NCBI GenBank assembly: GCA_000514715.1 | Contig: AZWL01000001.1 | Span: 372,186 to 436,185, forward strand | From: Streptomyces sp. CNH099 | GTDB lineage: Bacteria > Actinomycetota > Actinomycetes > Streptomycetales > Streptomycetaceae | Length of the DNA stretch: 64,000 nt | Reading direction: 5' to 3' | Part shown: positions 1 to 8,350 of the stretch, piece after piece | Position numbering within the stretch: position 1 is the first letter of the stretch | Layout of the letters: the number at the start of each line of letters is the position of its first letter | Position numbers and translations under genes: made by a program | Notes under the pieces: generated by a model | Told to the model about the DNA's origin: nothing | Databases searched by the model: none | Seen by the model: only the letters and a program-made list of their open reading frames with translations

Positions 1-1537
1 CGTCGGCAGACTTCACCGCGTGCCCGCGGGCGCCGAAGCTCTCCGCGTACGTCACCAGGTCCGGGTTGGCGAAGCGGGTGTGGGAGTGGCGCCCCATCTC
101 CAGCTCCATCTTCCAGGTGATCAGCCCGTACTCGTCGTCGACGAGGACGAGCACGGTCATCGGGATCCCCTCGCGGACGGCGGTCTCCAGCTCCTGGGAG
201 TTCATGAGGAACGCGCCGTCGCCGGTCATCGCGAGCACCTGCGCCTCGGGCCGGGCGAGCTTGGCGCCGATCGCGCCGGGCACGGCGAATCCCATGGTGG
301 ACAGCCCGTTGGAGATCAGGCAGGTGTTGGGCTCGTACGTGGGGTAGAGCCGCGCCATCCACATCTTGCCGGCGCCGGTGTCGACCAGCACCACGTCCTC
401 GCGGCCGAGCGCCTCGCGGACGTCGGCGACGACACGCTGCGGGGCGAGCGGGAAGGCGGAGTTGCGGCGGCCGTGCGCCAGCTCCTCGGCGAGCAGCCCG
501 CGGATGAGCCGGCCGTCGCCGTGGAAGGTACGGCCGACGGCGTCCGCGAGGCCGTCGAGCGCGGCGCAGGGGTCGCCGAGCACGCCGACCGCGACCGGGT
601 AGTGGGAGTCGACCTCGGCCGGGAAGTGGTGCAGGTGCAGGATCTTCTTGTCGCCCTGCGGGTTGATCTTGACCGGGTCGAACTCCTGCAGCTCGTACCC
701 GACGCAGATGAGCACGTCGGCGTTGTCGAAGCCGAAGTTGGTGTAGTCGTGGCGCATGAAGCCGACGGCGCCGAGTGCGTTGGGGTGGTCGTCGGGGAAG
801 ACGCCCTTGCCGTTGAAGGTCGTCGCCACCGGGATGTCGAGCCGCTCGGAGAAGCGGACCAGGGCGTCCGTGGCGCCGGACCGGGTGGCGCCGTGGCCGG
901 CCAGCAGGATGGGGCGGGCGGCGCCCGCGAGCACCTCGGCGGCCCGCTCCAGCTGCGCGGGGGACGGCGCCTCGGGGCGGGGCCGGTTGATGGGCAGCGG
1001 GTTCAGCGGCGGGTCGGGGACGGCGCCCTCCAGGTCCTCGGGCAGCGCGAGGAACACCGCGCCCGGCCGCTCGCTCTGCGCGGTCTTGAACGCCTGCCGC
1101 ACCATCTCCGGCACCGCGCCGGCGGCGCGGACCTGCTGCGACCAGTCGGTCACCGGGGCGAACATCGCGGGCAGATCGATGACCTGGTGCGACTCCTTGT
1201 GCACCCGGTCCAGCCCGCCCTGCGCGGCGAGCGCGACCACCGGGGTGCTGTTGGTGTGCGCGTCGGCGACGCCGAGCAGCAGGTTGATGGCCCCCGGGCC
1301 GAGGGTCGCGGAGCACACCCCCGCGCGGCCGGTGATACGGCCGTACATCTCCGCCATGAACGACGCACCCTGCTCGTGGCGCACGAGGACGTACTCGATG
1401 GACGGGGAGGCGTTGACGGCGTCGACGAAGCGGATGTTCTCCTCGCCCGGCACGCCGAAGACGTGCGTCACGCCCTCCGCCTCCAGGCAACGCACCAGCA
1501 GGTGCGCCACGTCTTCGGGGGTGTCTGCAGTGCTCAT
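1..1537 (-). CDS. Thiamine-diphosphate-dependent acetolactate synthase-like enzyme, 3' end cut by window edge
   Basis: The frame reads 512 codons from ATG at 1537 to the left edge without a stop. The family is usually about 550 residues, so only the C-terminal tail is missing. The N-terminal pyrimidine domain has VRHEQGASFMAEMYGR with the cofactor-activating Glu at about residue 55. The C-terminal domain has the metal/ThDP signature MTGDGAFLMN followed by YVDDEYGLITWK. These are family signatures of acetolactate synthase and related pyruvate-using ThDP enzymes (decarboxylation of a 2-oxoacid and transfer of the acyl unit). No small regulatory subunit is adjacent, so a catabolic or stand-alone enzyme is as likely as the biosynthetic IlvB. 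The SD CGGAGG sits directly before ATG. It is divergent from the helicase gene, with a perfect inverted repeat between them. Confidence 0.85.
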   Translation of the reverse strand, partial: MSTADTPEDVAHLLVRCLEAEGVTHVFGVPGEENIRFVDAVNASPSIEYVLVRHEQGASFMAEMYGRITGRAGVCSATLGPGAINLLLGVADAHTNSTPVVALAAQGGLDRVHKESHQVIDLPAMFAPVTDWSQQVRAAGAVPEMVRQAFKTAQSERPGAVFLALPEDLEGAVPDPPLNPLPINRPRPEAPSPAQLERAAEVLAGAARPILLAGHGATRSGATDALVRFSERLDIPVATTFNGKGVFPDDHPNALGAVGFMRHDYTNFGFDNADVLICVGYELQEFDPVKINPQGDKKILHLHHFPAEVDSHYPVAVGVLGDPCAALDGLADAVGRTFHGDGRLIRGLLAEELAHGRRNSAFPLAPQRVVADVREALGREDVVLVDTGAGKMWMARLYPTYEPNTCLISNGLSTMGFAVPGAIGAKLARPEAQVLAMTGDGAFLMNSQELETAVREGIPMTVLVLVDDEYGLITWKMELEMGRHSHTRFANPDLVTYAESFGARGHAVKSAD

Positions 1538-1582
1538 GCCTCCGAGCGTAACCTGCGCCCACAGAAAGAAGACTCCGCCGCA

Positions 1583-1611
1583 TTCGGTCGGAGCCTCGGC
1601 ATTGCTATGAT
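1583..1611 (+). promoter_or_regulatory. Candidate sigma-70-type promoter for the HelD-like gene
   Basis: A good -10 hexamer TATGAT (1606-1611) lies 17 nt after a weak -35 TTCGGT (1583-1588). The predicted start would fall inside the inverted repeat at 1611-1637, leaving a leader of about 95 nt before the TTG at 1712. The assignment is by eye only. Confidence 0.4.
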
Positions 1612-1637
1612 GAGGAATTCTCTGCGCGAATTCCTCA
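1611..1637. promoter_or_regulatory. Perfect 10-bp inverted repeat, candidate operator between divergent genes
   Basis: TGAGGAATTC (1611-1620), 7-nt spacer, GAATTCCTCA (1628-1637). The arms are exact reverse complements and AT-richer than the surroundings. The repeat covers the predicted transcription start of the helicase gene and lies 74 nt upstream of the ThDP enzyme start. A related palindrome AGGAATTCCT occurs at 1752-1761, inside the first codons of the helicase. The binding regulator is unknown; an Lrp/AsnC- or GntR-type dimer is plausible. Confidence 0.5.
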
Positions 1638-1711
1638 GTCGTGAACGGCGAACCGTGAACTGGCGCTGGAGGCAAGCGTGATGCGGGCATTCTATCCGTG
1701 CGGGAGCTGAA

Positions 1712-3988
1712 TTGTCAAACGACGTGCCGAACGAGGAAATGCGGCGCGAGCAGGAATTCCTCGACCTGCTCCACCGGCGCCTCGCCGAACTGCGCGAGGA
1801 CGCGGCGGCGGGGGTGCGCGCCGCCCTGGCCCGGGACGGGGGGAACACGCTGCAGGCCAAGCTGGAGCGGGACGTCCTGGTGGCCGAACAGTCCGGGCTG
1901 CTGGCCGCGTTCAACGCCGGCGAGCACGGCCTGTGCTTCGGCCGGCTGAGCTTCCGCGACGGCCGCGACCACCACATCGGCCGCATAGGGATGCGCGCCG
2001 ACGACGAGGAGCGCACGCCGCTCGTCGTCGACTGGCGCGCCGACGTGGCGCGCCCCTTCTATCTCGCCACCGGCCACACACCCATGGGGCTGCGCCGGCG
2101 GCGGCACATCTCCACCGCGGGCGACGCCGACGGCCCGCGGGTCACGGCCCTGCACGACGAGATCCTCGACCTCGCCGACCCCGAGCGCACCGGCCTGGAG
2201 GGCGCCGACGCCGACGCGGTGCTGCTCGCCGCCCTCGACGCCGCCCGCACCGGCCGGATGCACGACATCGTGCAGACCATCCAGGCCGACCAGGACCGCA
2301 TCATCCGCGCCCCGCGCTCGGGCGTCCTCGTCGTCGAGGGCGGCCCCGGCACCGGCAAGACCGCCGTGGCCCTGCACCGCGCCGCGTACCTGCTCTACGC
2401 GCACCGCGAGCAGCTCGCCCGCCGCGCCGTGCTCATCGTCGGCCCGGGCCCCGCCTTCCTCGGCTACATCTCCGAGGTGCTGCCCGCACTCGGCGAGACC
2501 GGCGTGCTGCTGGCCACCCCCGGCGAACTGTTCCCCGGCGTCAGCGCCACCGGCACCGACACCCCCGCGGCCGCGGCGGTCAAGGGCGGCACGGCGATGG
2601 CCGGCGCGCTCGCCGCGTACCTCGAAGACCGGCAGCGGCTGCCGGAGGAGACGGTCGTCATCCCGCACGAGGACGGCGAGCTGCACCTCGACCACTGGCT
2701 GGCGAACGCGGCCCGCCGGCGCGCCCGGGACACCGGGCTGCCGCACAACGCGGCCCAGCCGCACTTCGCGTTCAACGTCATCGACGGGCTGACCCGGCAG
2801 CTCACCGAGCGGCTCGGCGACGACCCGTTCGGCGACGAGAACCTGCTCGGCCCGGACGACGTCGCCCAGCTCGGCAAGGCGGTCGCCGCGAACGAGGACG
2901 TGCACGCGGCCATCGCCGGGCTGTGGCCGCTGCTGACGCCCCAGGAGCTGGTCGCGGACTTCCTCGCCGAGCCGGTGCACCTGCCCGCGGCGGACGCGGA
3001 GCTGATCCGCCGCGCCGAGGGCCCCTGGACGCCGGCCGACGTGCCGCTGCTGGACGAGGCGGCGGAGCTGCTCGGGGACGACGGCCCGGCGCAGGCGGCG
3101 GCGCGGGCGCGGGCGGAGGCGGAGCGGCAGGAGCGGATCGCGTACGCACAGGGCGTGCTGGAGATGTCGTACGGCTCGCGCACCCAGGAGTTCGAGGACC
3201 GCGACGACGACGAGGCGGAGGTGCTGGCGGCGCACGACCTCATCGACGCCGAGCGGCTGGCCGACCGCCAGGAGGAGGCCGACCACCGGACGGCGGCCGA
3301 GCGGGCGGCGGCGGACCGCGCCTGGACCTTCGGGCACATCATCGTCGACGAGGCGCAGGAGCTGTCCCCGATGGCGTGGCGGCTGCTGATGCGGCGCTGC
3401 CCGACCCGGTCCATGACGCTGGTCGGGGACCCGGCGCAGACGGCGGAGCCGGGGGCCTGCGGGTCGTGGGAGGCGATCCTCGGCCCGTACGTGGACAAGC
3501 GCTTCGAGCACATCACGCTGGGAGTCAACTACCGTACGCCCGCGGAGATCATGGACGTCGCCGCCGGGGTGGCGCGGGCGGCGGACCCGGGGTACGCGCC
3601 GCCACGCTCGGTGCGCGCCACGGGGGTACGGCCCTGGGCCGAGCGCGCCGGGGAGTCGGCCGGCGACGTGCCGGCGGCGGTCGCCGCGGCGGTGGCCCGG
3701 GAGTCGGGCGCCGCGGGGCGGCTGGCGGTGATCGCGCCGGCGCAGCTGCTGCCGGCGCTGGCGGCGGCGCTGCCGGGCGCGGCGACGGGCCCGGCGCCGG
3801 ACCTGACGCGGCCGGTGGTGCTGCTCGGGCCGCGGCAGGCGAAGGGGCTGGAGTTCGACACGGTGATCGTGGCGGAGCCGGCGCTCTTCGGGGGCAGCGA
3901 CCTGTACGTGGCGCTGACCCGGGCGACGCAGCGCCTCGGCGTGGTGTACGCGGGCGAGCTGCCGGAGGCGCTCGGCGCCCTCGCGTAG
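1712..3988 (+). CDS. HelD/HelR-type UvrD-like ATPase (RNA polymerase-associated helicase-like protein)
   Basis: 758 residues. The N-terminal arm is helical and charged (residues 1-60), followed by the HelD-type segment HIGRIGM...LVVDWRADVARPFY. Walker A is GGPGTGKTAVALHR at about 209-222, Walker B/motif II is HIIVDEAQELSP at about 543, motif III is VGDPAQT, and the C-terminal motifs are RQAKGLEFDTVIV and YVALTRATQRLG. HelD proteins bind core RNA polymerase and remove DNA or nascent RNA; in actinomycetes the HelR branch can also protect against rifamycins (family knowledge). The start is TTG at 1712, preceded by GGGAG with 5-nt spacing; an in-frame ATG ten codons on is an alternative. I looked for a rifamycin-associated element upstream and did not recognise one, so general RNAP recycling is the safer reading. 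Confidence 0.85.
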   Translation: MSNDVPNEEMRREQEFLDLLHRRLAELREDAAAGVRAALARDGGNTLQAKLERDVLVAEQSGLLAAFNAGEHGLCFGRLSFRDGRDHHIGRIGMRADDEERTPLVVDWRADVARPFYLATGHTPMGLRRRRHISTAGDADGPRVTALHDEILDLADPERTGLEGADADAVLLAALDAARTGRMHDIVQTIQADQDRIIRAPRSGVLVVEGGPGTGKTAVALHRAAYLLYAHREQLARRAVLIVGPGPAFLGYISEVLPALGETGVLLATPGELFPGVSATGTDTPAAAAVKGGTAMAGALAAYLEDRQRLPEETVVIPHEDGELHLDHWLANAARRRARDTGLPHNAAQPHFAFNVIDGLTRQLTERLGDDPFGDENLLGPDDVAQLGKAVAANEDVHAAIAGLWPLLTPQELVADFLAEPVHLPAADAELIRRAEGPWTPADVPLLDEAAELLGDDGPAQAAARARAEAERQERIAYAQGVLEMSYGSRTQEFEDRDDDEAEVLAAHDLIDAERLADRQEEADHRTAAERAAADRAWTFGHIIVDEAQELSPMAWRLLMRRCPTRSMTLVGDPAQTAEPGACGSWEAILGPYVDKRFEHITLGVNYRTPAEIMDVAAGVARAADPGYAPPRSVRATGVRPWAERAGESAGDVPAAVAAAVARESGAAGRLAVIAPAQLLPALAAALPGAATGPAPDLTRPVVLLGPRQAKGLEFDTVIVAEPALFGGSDLYVALTRATQRLGVVYAGELPEALGALA

Positions 3989-4057
3989 CGCCGCGCGCGG
4001 ACGGCGGGCCCTCGCCGTCCCGAACCGCGGGACGCCGCGGCCGGCCGGGAGGCCGGC

Positions 4058-4097
4058 GCGCGCCGCACCGGACCGGGAGGAGTCCGGTGCGGCGCGC
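4058..4097. terminator. Bidirectional hairpin terminator between convergent genes
   Basis: Perfect 15-bp stem GCGCGCCGCACCGGA (4058-4072) / TCCGGTGCGGCGCGC (4083-4097) with a 10-nt loop. It lies 69 nt after the helicase stop and 33 nt beyond the convergent GH3 stop. There is no U-tract, as is usual in streptomycetes. Confidence 0.7.
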
Positions 4098-4130
4098 CTG
4101 CCCGGCCGGCGGCCGGGCGGTCGGGGGCGT

Positions 4131-6581
4131 TCAGCCGCCGGGTGCCTCGTCGCCGGCGCCGGGGTCCGCTTCCGGGTCCCGGTGCGGGGCGAACTCGGCG
4201 TGCAGCCGGCGGGTGTGGTCCACGTACCGCGGCGGGCCGGTCAGGGTCACCGACGCGGTGAGCCGCGGCTCCGCGCTCGACGCCGCCAGCCGCAGCTCCA
4301 GCGCCCCCGGCTCGACCACCCGCCGCCCGTCGCGGCCGGTGAACGACGCCACGTCGGCCGGCACGGCGACCCGCACCCGCCGCTCCTCCCCCGTGCGCAG
4401 CGGCACCCGGGCGTAGCCGACCAGGCGCTGCACCGGCTGCACGACGGAGGCCACGGGGTCGTGCAGATAGAGCTGCACGACCTCGGTGCCGTCGCGCTCC
4501 CCGGTGTTGCGGACGGTGAACGACAGCCGGAACTCGCCGTCCGTGGCGCACTCCGCTTCCGCCACCTCCAGGCCGGACCAGTCGAACGTCGTGTACGACA
4601 GGCCGTGGCCGAACGCGAAGGCGGCGGTCGGGTCGATGTTGGACACCTCGGTGGCCTGGCCCAGCCGGGGCGCGAGGTACGTCGTCGGCTGCGCGCCCGG
4701 GCCGCTGGGCACCCCGACGGGCAGGCGGCCCGACGGGTTCGTCCGGCCGCTGAGCACGTCGGCCACCGCCGTCGTCCCCTCCACGCCCGGGAAGAACGAC
4801 TGCACGATCGCCGCCGACTCCGCCGCCGCCCGGCCCAGCGCGTAGGGCCGCCCGGCCAGCAGCACCGGCACCACCGGCGTGCCGCTGTCCAGCAGGGCGT
4901 CGAGCAGCGCCTGCTGGGCGCCGGGCAGCGCCAGCGACTCCGCGTCGCAGCCCTCGCCGCTGGTGCCGCGGCCGAAGAGCCCGGCGCGGTCGCCGAGCGC
5001 GGCGATCACGACGTCGGCCTCGCGGGCGTGCCGTACGGCCTCGGCTATGCCGTCCGTCTCCGGCCCGTCGACCGAGCAGCCGGCGGCGACGGTGACGGTG
5101 GCGCCGGGGAACTCCCGGCGCAGCGCCTCGCAGAGCGTGGGCAGCCCGATCCCGACCGGGGTCTCGGGGTGCTTGACGCCGACGTGGACGGGGAAGGAGT
5201 AGCAGCCGAGCACGGCGTGCGGGTCCTCGGCGTTGGGTCCGACGAGCGCGATGCGGCGCGGCTGACGCAGCGGCAGCGTGCCGTCGTTGGCGAGCAGCAC
5301 CACGGCCTGCTCGGCGACCTCACGGGCCAGCTTCCGGTTGTCGACCGGGTCGAGGTCGACCTTGCCGCGCAGCGCCTCCGGGTCGGCCGCCGCGCCGGGG
5401 CTCTCGACGCCGGCGGCGGCGAGCGCCTCCGGCACCGGGGACCAGTCCGCGTCCAGCAGGCCGAGGCGGACCTTCTGCGCCAGCACCCGGCGCAGCGCGC
5501 GGTCGACCAGGCCCTCGTCGACGCGGCCGTCGGCGAGGGCCGCCAGCAGCGGCGGGCCGAAAGTCTTGACGGTGGGCAGCTCGACGTCGACCCCGGCGGC
5601 CAGCGCGACGCCGGCGGCCTCGGCCCAGTCGCCCGCCACGCCGTGCAGCGTGCGCAGGAAGGAGATGCCGAAGTAGTCGGCCACGACGGTGCCCTCGAAG
5701 CCCCAGGTCTCCCGGAGCAGCCCGGTGAGCAGCTCGGCGTCGGCCGCCGCCGGCACGCCGTCGGTGTCGGTGTACGAACTCATCACCGACCCCACGCCGG
5801 TCTCCCGCAGCGCCATCTCGAACGGCGGCAGCAGCACGTCCGCGCGCTCGCGCTCGCCCATGGCGGCGGGGGCGAGGTTGCGGCCGCCGCGGGAGGCGGA
5901 GTAGCCGACGAAGTGCTTGAGCGTGGCCAGGACGCCGGCGGACTCCAGACCCTGGATGTACGCGGTGGCGACCGTGCCGACGAGGTACGGGTCCTCGCCG
6001 ACGGTCTCCTCGACGCGCCCCCAGCGCACGTCGCGTACCACGTCCAGCACGGGCGCGAGCCCCTGGTGCACGCCGACGGCGCGCATGTCCCGGCCGATGG
6101 CCGCCGCCATCCGCCGCACCAGGGCCGGGTTGAACGTCGCGCCCCAGGACAGCGGCACGGGGTAGGCGGTCGCGCCCCAGGTGGCGAAGCCGGCGAGGCA
6201 CTCCTCGTGGGCGAGGGCCGGGATACGGAAGCGGCTCGCGGCCACGACCCGGGCCTGGGTGCGCATCAGCGACAGCGCGCCGAGCGCGGGGTCGACGGGC
6301 GCGGTGCCGAACGGCCGCGTCAGCTGCCCGAGGCCGGCGGGCAGCAGCGCCTCGAAGTCGACGGCCTCCTCCATCTCGTGCTGGTAGGGCGCCACTTCGC
6401 CGCCCTCCGCGGAGGCGCCGACCCAGACCCCGAAGAGCTGGGCGACCTTCTCCTCCACGGTCATGGCGGCGATCAGCGCCGCCACGCGGGTGTCGACGTC
6501 GTGTGCCGGGTCGTTCCACACGGGGGTGGCCGTGTCCGGGGCGTCTGCCCGGGGTGTCTCAACTGCCACGTTCGCGGTCAC
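4131..6581 (-). CDS. Glycoside hydrolase family 3 beta-xylosidase/beta-glucosidase, cytoplasmic (BxlA-like)
   Basis: 816 residues from GTG at 6581. This start is preferred because GGAGG lies just upstream and the GTG overlaps the permease stop (GTGA); the frame stays open further upstream. The GH3 barrel has LKHFVGYSASRGGRN and GFEGTVVADYFG, in which Asp302 is the expected nucleophile. It is followed by the alpha/beta sandwich domain (RIALVGPNA, GAQQALLDALL) and a C-terminal fibronectin-III-like domain (VVQLYLHDP). There is no signal peptide, so it should cleave imported oligosaccharides in the cytoplasm. It is the last gene of a binding protein-permease-permease-GH3 operon with a divergent LacI gene, which is the published order of bxlEFGA. 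The substrate could be xylobiose or another beta-linked disaccharide; sequence alone does not decide. Confidence 0.88.
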   Translation of the reverse strand: MTANVAVETPRADAPDTATPVWNDPAHDVDTRVAALIAAMTVEEKVAQLFGVWVGASAEGGEVAPYQHEMEEAVDFEALLPAGLGQLTRPFGTAPVDPALGALSLMRTQARVVAASRFRIPALAHEECLAGFATWGATAYPVPLSWGATFNPALVRRMAAAIGRDMRAVGVHQGLAPVLDVVRDVRWGRVEETVGEDPYLVGTVATAYIQGLESAGVLATLKHFVGYSASRGGRNLAPAAMGERERADVLLPPFEMALRETGVGSVMSSYTDTDGVPAAADAELLTGLLRETWGFEGTVVADYFGISFLRTLHGVAGDWAEAAGVALAAGVDVELPTVKTFGPPLLAALADGRVDEGLVDRALRRVLAQKVRLGLLDADWSPVPEALAAAGVESPGAAADPEALRGKVDLDPVDNRKLAREVAEQAVVLLANDGTLPLRQPRRIALVGPNAEDPHAVLGCYSFPVHVGVKHPETPVGIGLPTLCEALRREFPGATVTVAAGCSVDGPETDGIAEAVRHAREADVVIAALGDRAGLFGRGTSGEGCDAESLALPGAQQALLDALLDSGTPVVPVLLAGRPYALGRAAAESAAIVQSFFPGVEGTTAVADVLSGRTNPSGRLPVGVPSGPGAQPTTYLAPRLGQATEVSNIDPTAAFAFGHGLSYTTFDWSGLEVAEAECATDGEFRLSFTVRNTGERDGTEVVQLYLHDPVASVVQPVQRLVGYARVPLRTGEERRVRVAVPADVASFTGRDGRRVVEPGALELRLAASSAEPRLTASVTLTGPPRYVDHTRRLHAEFAPHRDPEADPGAGDEAPGG

Positions 6582-7396
6582 TTTCCTCCGACGCCCATGA
6601 GACCCCGGACGAGGGCCCGGCGGGCGAACAGGTAGACGAGCAGGACGGGGATCATCGACAGGAGCACGGCGGCCAGCAGCCCGGGCGCGTCGATCCCGCG
6701 CTCGGTCTGGAAGTTGTAGAGGCCGAGCGTGATCACCTTGGATTCTTCGGACTGGGTGAGGACGAGCGGGAAGAGGAAGCCGTTCCACGCCTGGAGGGCG
6801 GAGAAGACCACGATGGTGGCGAGTCCGCCCCGGGAGAGCGGGAGCACCAGCTGGAAGAACATCCTCCGGGGGGTGGCGCCGTCCATGGCCATGGCCTCGA
6901 ACAGCTCCCGGGAGATGTCCCGCATGGTCCCGCTCAGGATGAGCGTGGAGACGGGCAGGGCGAAGGCGGCCGTGGGCAGGATGACCCCGATGAGGTTGTC
7001 GTAGAGCCCCGCCTCGCTGATGAGGTAGAACATCGGGATGATCACGGCCTGCAGCGGGATGGCGAGGCCGAGCAGGAAGAGCCGGAAGACACCGGTGGTG
7101 ACACGGCCCCGGCTGCGCACGATGGAGTACGACAGCGGTGGCACCAGCAGCAGCACGATGCCGACGACGCAGACGGTGACGAGCAGGGTGTTGAGGAAGT
7201 ACCGGCCGAAGCCGGTGTCGAAGGCGCCGGTGAAGTTGTCGAAGGTGATGTCGGTCGGCAGGCCGAGCGGACCGCCCTGGACGAAGTCCGACTGGGTCTT
7301 CAGCGTCGCCGTGACCATCACGTACAGCGGCAGGCCGATGAGGAAGAGCCAGATCAGCGAGCCCGCGCCGGCGAGGTAGTTGGGACGTCGCCTCAT
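6578..7396 (-). CDS. Carbohydrate ABC transporter permease, MalG/BxlG-like
   Basis: 272 residues with about six hydrophobic segments. The first is LIWLFLIGLPLYVMVTATLK and the last AAVLLSMIPVLLVYLFARR. The cytoplasmic EAA loop, LFEAMAMDGATPRRMFFQLVLPLS, would contact the ATPase. ATG at 7396 is chosen because GGAGGG lies 6 nt upstream; it overlaps the stop of the preceding permease (TGATG). A GTG one codon earlier is possible. No dedicated ATPase gene is present, so a shared MsiK-type ATPase encoded elsewhere probably energises the complex, as is normal for Streptomyces sugar importers (family knowledge). The gene's own stop overlaps the GH3 start, giving tight coupling. Confidence 0.88.
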   Translation of the reverse strand: MRRRPNYLAGAGSLIWLFLIGLPLYVMVTATLKTQSDFVQGGPLGLPTDITFDNFTGAFDTGFGRYFLNTLLVTVCVVGIVLLLVPPLSYSIVRSRGRVTTGVFRLFLLGLAIPLQAVIIPMFYLISEAGLYDNLIGVILPTAAFALPVSTLILSGTMRDISRELFEAMAMDGATPRRMFFQLVLPLSRGGLATIVVFSALQAWNGFLFPLVLTQSEESKVITLGLYNFQTERGIDAPGLLAAVLLSMIPVLLVYLFARRALVRGLMGVGGK

Positions 7397-8343
7397 CACA
7401 GGCCCTCCGTCGTGCTGCGCATCTTGTCGTACCCGGACAGCCGCACCATGATCAGGGAGATGGCCGTCGCCGCCAGGACCAGGACGAGGGCGACGGTCGC
7501 GCCGGCGCCGTAGTCGAAGCTCTTGAAGGCCTCTTCGTACATGTAGTACGCGCTGATGGTGGTGTCGGTGCCCGGGCCGCCCTGGGTGAGGATCAGGACG
7601 GTCTCGAAGGTGGTGAGCCCGCCGACCACCATGAGGATCATCGACGTCATGATCGCGTTGCGCAGCTGCGGGAGCGTGACGTGGAAGAACTGCCGGTAGC
7701 GCCCGGCCCCGTCGATCTCCGCCGCCTGGTAGAGCACCTGCGGGATGGCCCGCGCCGCGCCCTGGTAGATCAGGGTGTGGAACGGGGTGAACTGCCAGGT
7801 GCTGACGAAGGCCAGGACGCCGATCGCGGTCGCCTGCTCGCCGAAGAGATTGCCGTCCCCGAAGAGCCAGGTGGCTTCGGCGGGCACGCCGAAGTTCGGG
7901 TCGAGCAGGGCGCGCCAGACGACGGAGACGGCGGTGGCGGACAGCAGCAGCGGGACGAAGTAGACGGCCGAGAGCACCGCGCGGTTCTTCTGGTTGCCCG
8001 CCGCCCAGACGCCGAGCATGATGCTCAGCGGCGTCTGGAGCAGCACGCCGAGCGCGGTGAGCAGCAGGCTCAGCCAGATGCTCTTGATCATCACGGGGTC
8101 GTCGAAGACCCGCCGCCAGTTGTCGAACCCGGTGAACTCGGGGTCGCCGATGCCGTCCCAGGACATGAAGGACAGCACCACGACCATGATCAGCGGCACG
8201 ATGGCGAAGGCGCCGAAGAACAGCGTGGCGGGGGCCGCCCAGATGAATCCCGGGCGGCCCACGTCGGCCACGTTCGTGGTCGGCGTCCGCCGCCGCTTCA
8301 CGGGTGGAGCGGCGGGGCGGACGCGCGTTTTCTGGATGGTCAT
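7396..8343 (-). CDS. Carbohydrate ABC transporter permease, MalF/BxlF-like
   Basis: 315 residues. A basic N-terminal tail (about 30 residues) precedes six predicted membrane helices, starting with FIWAAPATLFFGAFAIVPLI. The EAA loop YQAAEIDGAGRYRQFFHVTLPQLR is near residue 230. It forms a heterodimeric channel with the next permease. The ATG follows the stop of the binding-protein gene by 7 nt, and no clear SD is visible, because the bases before ATG are pyrimidine-rich. Translation is therefore probably coupled to the upstream gene. Confidence 0.88.
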   Translation of the reverse strand: MTIQKTRVRPAAPPVKRRRTPTTNVADVGRPGFIWAAPATLFFGAFAIVPLIMVVVLSFMSWDGIGDPEFTGFDNWRRVFDDPVMIKSIWLSLLLTALGVLLQTPLSIMLGVWAAGNQKNRAVLSAVYFVPLLLSATAVSVVWRALLDPNFGVPAEATWLFGDGNLFGEQATAIGVLAFVSTWQFTPFHTLIYQGAARAIPQVLYQAAEIDGAGRYRQFFHVTLPQLRNAIMTSMILMVVGGLTTFETVLILTQGGPGTDTTISAYYMYEEAFKSFDYGAGATVALVLVLAATAISLIMVRLSGYDKMRSTTEGL

Positions 8344-8350
8344 GGGGTCG

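Noticed and set aside
20..1681. Long open frame on the plus strand opposite the ThDP enzyme (553 codons)
   Set aside because: The product is low-complexity (Gly/Val/Arg/Asp/His-rich) with no family motif. Its frame is the antisense of a clear enzyme; such frames are common in GC-rich DNA.
1538..1711. Rifamycin-associated element before the HelD-like gene
   Set aside because: I compared the region by eye with the pattern I remember and found no match; only the TGAGGAATTC repeat stands out. A motif scan would settle it.
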